The notes under the pieces were generated by a model. That model made no database searches. It saw only the letters and a program-made list of their open reading frames with translations, and was not told the DNA's origin. From Lunularia cruciata (Eukaryota; Streptophyta; Marchantiopsida; Lunulariales; Lunulariaceae): a stretch of DNA of 64,000 nucleotides. Shown here piece after piece: positions 57,569-64,000 of the stretch (position 1 is the first letter of the stretch; each line of letters starts with the position of its first letter). Location of the stretch: contig OX419756.1 in the NCBI GenBank assembly GCA_948567375.1, forward strand, positions 54,228,552 to 54,292,551, written 5' to 3'. The translations under genes were made by a program, and so were the position numbers.

Positions 57569-59846
57569 AGTAAAACCTCCTAATAGTGCCACCGCATATG
57601 AGTAACATCTTCTCATTAGTGACCAAGAACCCTAGAACAATTAATATAGAACCAATAAATATGCCCAATATTAACAATGAGTCACAATTGGGCAATAATG
57701 ACATGATGGTACCAATGGTGACAATTCTATAGAGTAAATATGGAGGTAACATCCTATCTATATTTCAAGAGTGCTATGAAGGGGGAATGTGCCATACAGA
57801 TTAATGTGGCATCTATATTAAACTTCAAATCCCAACAATTCTCTCCATATCCCAACAGTTCTCTCCATTGACTAAGGTTATTCTTATTGAACCGAGGTAA
57901 AATACATCAATAACACGGATTGTTTTAGCAACCTATTTTTCTCAGCTTTTTGTTCATGAATCAACTGCAAACTAGCTTTTTGAAGGTTGGAAAGCAAGTT
58001 CCTTTGAAATTTGATGATAGCAATGATTTGAGAGAGAGAAAGTTGATTAAATCTGTGATGGCACAATTTGCTTGCTCAATGCTTATCAAAGGTTGAATCT
58101 TTTCATCGTCATTGCCATCAATATTTTTGGAATTTTGCATTAGGTTGTATTTTTCAAGAACAGATTGGACAATGTTATCATCGTCAACCTTGTTGTCACC
58201 AGTAGCATCAAGCGCATCTATTTCAATGAGTTCTTCAACAACTCGTTCAAAAATTTTGTCATCAAGACCTAATGATGCTGAGAAAGATTCCTCTAGTCAA
58301 ATTTCTCTCAACATTATCACTAAATCACCGACAACTTGATTAGAGCTAAGAGTAGAGCAATCAATATGCTAATTAGCAATGACAAGCAATGACGTTTGTA
58401 ATGGCAAGGAGACAATTTTCTTTGACAAAACACCATCAAATAGTGTTCTCTTTGATACTGTATGATGATGATTTGACCCATCTAAGCACGTTGCGCAAGT
58501 GCGGATGGTCATTGATCAGAAATTGAGAAGCAGGTGCACGTTCACTAGTTTGCCAGATTTAATACTAAGAAACTAGATGGTTCAATTGTGCATGATGAAA
58601 GTGCACTTTGAAAGAGCTAATGACAACTTGATCAAGAGGTTGACAATCATTGGTAGCATTAGATGGGAAGAAAATGATACGTAGGTTTTGATACTTGAAG
58701 AGCATTTCTTGTGAGCCTATTGGATCAAAAAATTTAACCGCATAGACATGCGATGAACAATTATCTTAAAGGATATAGAAGATGTTGTTGAGTTGCTTGG
58801 CAATTTTTTGGTATGTGTGCAGCAAGCACATATACAAGGACGTGTCTTGCCATGCTTTGGCTTGGTGGTAGTAAATAATACCAAACGCCTTACTTATATT
58901 GGGAATATTCGTCAAAGCTCGTGGATGTGCATTCTTTGCAATAACATGAGTGCAAAACTTCTTGCCTGAAGTGCTAACTCTGAGAGTCACTATGAGTTGT
59001 TCTTTGCTGTGCTCGACACCACGACCATCTGTATTTACTGTACAAAATGATCTTGATGATGTGGTGTGATGTTGTAAAGCTGACTTGTCAATGTTGATAA
59101 TGCATTCAAGAGGGACATTATTCAGCATTTTGTTGATTTCATGCAAATGCAAATGCTTCTCAACCTGCATTGGATTGAGGTTGTTGTGTTCTCCACATTT
59201 CTTCTTGCTAGTTGGCGAGTTGAGATTTAGATACTTCAGGCATTTGTCGCCATCTGTTCAAGGCGACAAATGCTTGCAAATCAATTGTGTCTGATTATTT
59301 CAAACATTTGGTGTGAAGTACTACAAGATCTTGTCTCTAAAAAATAGAGCCTTGTTCTTGAGCACCTCGCTAATCACATTCAGCGTGGATGCATCAATCT
59401 TAAGGGGCATTTGCCACTGATGCACCAGGTCAATAAAAAGTTGCACTCAAGTTGATGTAAAAACTATTTTCAACCCAATTTGATTTGAATCAAATGCCAC
59501 CTGCTTAATGAATTCACTCTTTCCAATCAGATGCCATCTGCTTAATGAGTTCACTCTCTTTCCAATTTGGGTCACTGTCAGACACGCCAATACAAAATGA
59601 GATGCTGCTTGTAGATAATTGAGTACAGCAATACAGTCTATAGCTCCAACACCAATCACCACAAGATCGAAAGGAAAAATAGAGTGAGAAAAAGGTGTAT
59701 AGGTCGGGCACCGAAGTTCTAGAATGTTCAAGACTGTTCAAGTCTTGCGGGAGAGAGGGTGCACACTTTCCTCTAGTTAGTGAGGACCTCTCAATAGTGA
59801 CATCCATCTCCTTGACAGGTGTACGTCACTGGTAGGAAAGTTTACT
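57569..59846 (-). mobile_element. Pogo/CENP-B-like DNA transposon, decayed
   Basis: A transposase remnant on the minus strand lies between imperfect inverted ends AGTAAAACCTCCTAATAGTG (57569) and the complement of CACTGGTAGGAAAGTTTACT (59827-59846). The ends resemble the AGTA..CCTC type of pogo/Tigger elements. Flanking TA duplication is not clear at both ends. Confidence 0.6.
57884..59440 (-). pseudogene. Pogo/CENP-B-like (DDE) transposase pseudogene
   Basis: Around 59410-59330 a helix-turn-helix-like segment reads IDASTLNVISEVLKNKALFF. 59170-58766 is the catalytic domain: IINIDKSAL (first Asp), SKEQLIVTLRVSTSGKKF, then an in-frame stop, then DNCSSH (second Asp) and FFPSNATNDCQPLDQVV. This matches the family pattern of NMDET, LLLDN.P.H and P.NTTS..QPLDQG. 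The C-terminal acidic region continues to 57884 in pieces. Multiple stops make it inactive. Confidence 0.7.
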
Positions 59847-59851
59847 CATAT

Positions 59852-59871
59852 ATATATATATATATATATAC
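59852..59871. repeat. (TA)n microsatellite
   Basis: About ten TA units just outside the right end of the pogo-like element. Confidence 0.9.
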
Positions 59872-60010
59872 TAGCTAACAAGAAAGAAAAATACTTTGTA
59901 TAAGCATCATGTACATACATATTCAGACATGAGAGCAAAAGCCCGAACTCATTCCGTGCATATTTTCTATACATATGCAAATAGTTCTTTTCCACTGTAC
60001 TTTTTCTTTT

Positions 60011-60913
60011 CCACTGTCCTTTTCTTTCTTCTTATGACTGACTGTACGATGCATCATTGTTTGTCCAAAGAACCAAACATCGTTACCTCGCAAGTATATG
60101 AGAAATATCCATGTCCACATCATGCGGTCTTCTATTCCTCATGATGTACCATCTAGAGAGAAGTCAAGCAGTCTCTAATAGTTGTTTCTTGTAAACTATA
60201 TATTACAGCTCACCCTTGTGTAACTTGTGTTAGGTTGCCATTTGGAACCTTATTAATATCAGAAAACACTTTTACATCGAGGTGTTTATTTATAGGAGAA
60301 CCCTCTGCTAACCAAAAATTCAAGATATATATTACTAGATGCACAAATTTTGACTTCTACGTGCGGAGGAGAACACACCTATTCTCGAGAGAGCAAATAG
60401 CAGTCCTGATTTCTTTTGACACTTCCTTCAATGGCGCTAGGGTCAAAAGTATAGACATTTCTGTAGGTATTGGGAAGACCTCGAGAAGCCAATCCATTTT
60501 GAGAGTGATGATTAAATTGCCAAACTCCTTCATCTTCATAAAGCTCCTTCCATCTTCATTAAGAGATTGAGGACAGTCCTTACTGGTAAAAAGGGATGTT
60601 GATTGCCCGACCATGAATCTAAAATTAAATGTATTACGAGAATGTATTTTGTCCGAGCTTGATGGGGTATTCCCCCCTTTGGTACCCTATGCGAGCCTCT
60701 TAGATTGTTCGAGGTTGTGCTGATTGATTCATCCCCCTTAGAACTCTCTGCCACATCCACATATTTTGGATCAGAGCTTATTTTGTCTTTGATTAGTAAT
60801 ATATCCCCTAGATTCACTCCATTTCCTATCATACGATCACTCAAAACTACACAAGCTGGTTCCCATTTGAAAGATGGAGTAGCTCTTATACCTCCATAAC
60901 CCAGAAGTATATG
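60011..60913 (-). other. 3' flank of the SUVR gene, probable 3' UTR
   Basis: This is non-coding downstream sequence. A possible polyadenylation hexamer AATAAA is present on the minus strand near 60280, about 630 bases after the stop. The short open stretch at 60844-60536 has no recognisable features. Confidence 0.4.
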
Positions 60914-63900
60914 TTACTGATGCTTCTTGGAACCCTTTCGAATCTTTCTGAAATTCTTTTCTGAGGATCCTCTGCAAAACGGGCTTTCACATAGGCACTT
61001 GAATGCCTCGATAGGATGGTCGTCATCCTCAAAATCTATCTTGTAATCCTACACAAAAAACACTTGTGATTGATAGCGGAAATTAACTTGAACACCAACT
61101 AAATTCTGAAACTCAAACAAGGCTCGTGGCAAAAGTTCTTCAAGTAAAACTTTAGCTATAATGGTCATTTCTTGATCAAGTGCAGATTAGCTCGTATCAA
61201 ATCCTGTAAGCAAAAAAGATTGAGCCTTGTTCGACATTGATGTTAGAAAAAACTACCGATGATACAAACGAACGTATGGCTGAAGTATTCAGGACATGAA
61301 TTTTACCCAAGTCAACTCCTCCATAGCTCTGACTGCTCGACTGGTGAAAAAGGCTACCTGTAAAAAATGGTGAATGGTAAGTTTAAACTTACGAGTTATC
61401 AAAACTCCCGTCCAAAATTCTTACTTGCATGTACCCATCTTCATATGATCATCAAAAACAAGAGATGACTGACTCCATCAGTCATAACTGGTTCTCCACA
61501 GCCATATCATGGCTTACATGATAATAATGCCGATCTGGACTCTCAATTGTGACCGGCATATCAATTAGGTTGGCATCAAAACATCTGCAGTTTAGATATC
61601 CAGTCCACATCATTAGTATTACGTGAGAAACAGATCAAAGTAGTCCTTTATATTGTTCTTGATCCTATACAATCATCAGTTACCTAGAAGACTATGTTCG
61701 TATACATAGAAGCGTATTATAGAACGGAGAACATTGAAGTTCAAGGCTAGAAGCTCAAATTAAAATCGACCTGTGATTAATAAAGCGAGCCGCATTTCCA
61801 AAGTTGGTCGCATCAAGGCACAAAGCCTCCTCATCTTTCAAACCCTTCTCTGAGCACCAGTCACCATCCAAAGCGATTGGGTACGTGTGCGAACCACTTG
61901 AGGCACGTGCATGGTTTCTATGGTATAGTTCAATATTAGTCATGATCTCACCCACGTATTCACATACAAATGCCCCAGCAGGTAATTCTTCCAAGGTTCG
62001 CAAACCCCAACCTTTCCCTTGTTGTGTGAAAAATATCTGTCAAAGAAATAAACCATTAGATGAATGTTTCCTATCCTGCCGTGGCCAGAAATTGTACACC
62101 GTTTCTAGACTTTAGTACTGTAATAGATAATGTAATATTGTTTCCCATGCATTCTACAATCTAGGTAGCATACTAATGCATTAAGAATTTTTCCACGAGA
62201 TTTTGAAGGGATGTTAGTGAAGTACAGAATTGCTGTGTTCACGAGAAAATCAAAACCTGTCAAAAGACCGATAAATTTTGTGAAAAGATTTCACATGCGG
62301 CACTCGAGTTCCTACATCAGCACGATACCTCCTACTTCAATGGGTGAAAATAACTGAAAATTCCACTTGATATGACATCGCTCGTTACAGTCGTCATCAT
62401 CGCTTCCTCCTAGCTACAGATGCTAATAGCTCAAGACTAAGAAACGGATGTATGGAATTTATAACCAGTAGATAAACAGGAAATACAGATAAAATCTGAC
62501 CTGAATTCTTCGACTTATTCCCCGCTGGACTACACGATTACCACAGTCCATATGGCAACCACACTTGTGCCAACATTCCTTGATGAACTTTCTTGACAAG
62601 TGTCCTTTACAATTTTCAGGGAGATCACCTTTGATTCTTTCGTGAGGGCAATCCCATCCAGATTGGCAGAAAGTCAAAAGCTGCTCTTTGAGCTCTTCAT
62701 CTTGCGTCGAGTTCACCTCGTGCTGTAGGTACTCATCTTTTAGAAGACCATCCCTGGTGTAAGCGAAAACACCCCCTGTCTCCCTGGTGCAAGTACAAGG
62801 GAAAGGTGCTTCCAAACAATTGCCCAGGCATGTTCCACAGCAGTCTTCCTCTCCAACTCTTGCAAGGGAGAACTTCACATATGCATCTTCAAACACTGTG
62901 TTACCTGAGATATACTTGAATGAAGCAGGAATTGTATCACTATTGTACTCGTTGACAAAGGGAATGGCCACTTTTTCCGTGCCTCTTGAAATATCGGCAG
63001 GAAAATGAGATCCCTTGATCGAGTCCGCTCTCTCAATTTCATTATTTTCTCTCGCTGATATTGTCAAATCTGAATTCTTTGGGGCTACTCGTCCGTTTCC
63101 TCTCTTGGAAATCACAGTTCCTGCAGGTAAAGAACCGTTCATATCCAGCTCTGAACCACCGCTTGTGACATGGTGTTTTGCCTCCGGACTGGGACTATCA
63201 GCAATGACCCTGAAATTCTTCCTTCTGGTACTGGCTGACTTGGACACGGTCAACGCTGCAGGTGGTGTTACACATTTCATTTTGTCCTCGCTGCTTGAGC
63301 TTGCCTTCAAGCCTACCTTGTCATGATCAAAGCATCCACTAGGAAGTCTAGGACTAGAAAGCCGCTCACTATCGTGTTTTACCCGTTTCAGCTGGTTCGC
63401 GTCCTCTGGAGGTGGTAGAGTCCGTTTAGGTGCAGTTGCAGTGGCTTCCACGTCCTGTCTTAGCAAGGCTGAGATCGCCTTTTCATTTTCACCGGCAATA
63501 GTTGGACCCTCCTTTTTGTTGAGAATGAACCTCGGTCGTATTCCTTCCGGCGTTCCAATTGCAAGTTCAGATAGGGCACATACATGCTTCGGGAGCTCCT
63601 CGGTTACCAGCTGCTGCATATCGGCTGCTCCCCCGTCTTCCAGTTCAATCACTTCTACGGGCTTTTCTTGCGGGTCTTCTTGGGGGTCCTCAACTGACTT
63701 GTGCACGCCACTAGAATGAGTGAGCAATGGAACAAGATCGTCTACTTTGAATTCATTTGCTTGGAGTGCCAACGACGGCTCGTCTTCGTCATCATCGGAG
63801 TAGTTGAGCAGTCCCATGAGGGGGTTTGATGCATCACCAAGAGGTAAACTCGTATCCACAGCAACCTTTCCATAGTTTCTTCCTCCACTAATAGGTCCAG

Positions 63901-64000
63901 GCCCTGTATGGTTCTCTCCAGTCGGATCTGGCACATATCAGAAGTCCACTGAAAGTAAACACAACTATTCTTTTCGCCAAGGCAGAGTACACAATGAAAC
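60914..64000 (-). CDS. SUVR: SUVR-type SET-domain histone lysine methyltransferase (5'-incomplete, five exons seen)
   Basis: Exons by GT-AG sites and reading phase: 62501 to about 63930 or beyond, 61771-62036, 61518-61584, 61307-61357, and 60914-61048 (stop TAA). The first carries a low-complexity region and then a Cys-rich pre-SET (CCGTCLGNC, CTCTRETGG, WDCPHE, CHKCGCHMDCGN). The next holds the SET start GWGLRTLEELPAGAFVCEYVGE and FGNAARFINHR. Then follow CFDANLIDMPV...HYYH, VAFFTSRAVRAMEELTW, and DYKIDFEDDDHP with post-SET CLCESPFC. These are plant SUVR1/2/4 hallmarks, proteins that methylate or bind histone H3 Lys9 in the nucleus. An in-frame TGA just upstream of 63934 means the exon probably starts at an AG there. 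A WIYLD-type N-terminus would lie off-window. Confidence 0.9.

Noticed and set aside
63742-63936. Alternative ATG start for the SUVR exon in another frame (63936)
   Set aside because: That frame overlaps the long SUVR frame and has no similarity; the exon more likely starts at a splice acceptor there and continues off-window.

Overview
The window is plant nuclear DNA, and almost all of it is LTR retrotransposons nested inside one another. The only host gene I can support is at the right edge: a SUVR-type SET-domain histone methyltransferase on the minus strand, with GT-AG introns and its 5' end outside the window. The SUVR architecture and the Tat/Athila-like gypsy elements with an Asp-tRNA-type primer site indicate a streptophyte. 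A retroelement carrying a DNMT3-like enzyme would fit a non-angiosperm lineage, but that is inference.

Layout. 1-3052: a partial very long LTR (family D, minus). 3053-3411: a piece of a family B LTR. 3412-15276: two decayed gypsy elements (family A, minus) in tandem, sharing an LTR. The outer A LTR is interrupted by a complete solo D LTR (10978-14683, plus). 15277-17682: flank with a partial A LTR end, heat-shock-like motifs and a (TG)27 microsatellite. 17683-53389: one retrotransposon nest. The outermost member is a decayed copy (copy 2, minus) of an unusual Ty3/gypsy element, here called DNMT-gypsy, bounded by a TATT duplication. It is interrupted by a family B gypsy (18651-26086) and by a Tat-like family D gypsy (about 31376-52419). 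The D element's gag is in turn split by a young DNMT-gypsy (copy 1, plus, 37645-47608), bounded by an ACTT duplication. 53390-60900: anonymous sequence with an inverted-repeat element and a decayed pogo/CENP-B-like DNA transposon. 60914-64000: the SUVR gene.

The notable system is DNMT-gypsy. Copy 1 has one reading frame from about 39368 to 46768, broken only by two TAG codons. In order it encodes gag with two zinc knuckles, an aspartic protease, a complete DNMT3-like cytosine-C5 methyltransferase, reverse transcriptase, RNase H, a DDE integrase and a C-terminal PHD finger. The first TAG, between methyltransferase and RT, is also present in copy 2 and may be a real gag/pol boundary. The second is private to copy 1. 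Its ends are not ordinary LTRs but are arranged A1 ... B1-A2-B2. This split-direct-repeat layout is known from PAT/Ngaro tyrosine-recombinase elements, yet this element encodes a DDE integrase. The same arrangement is seen in both copies.

A second unusual feature is family D. Its 3.7-kb LTRs contain a long, now broken, reading frame of nearly 900 codons for a protein with a globular N-terminal half and a coiled-coil C-terminal half. It is recognisable in all three D LTRs.
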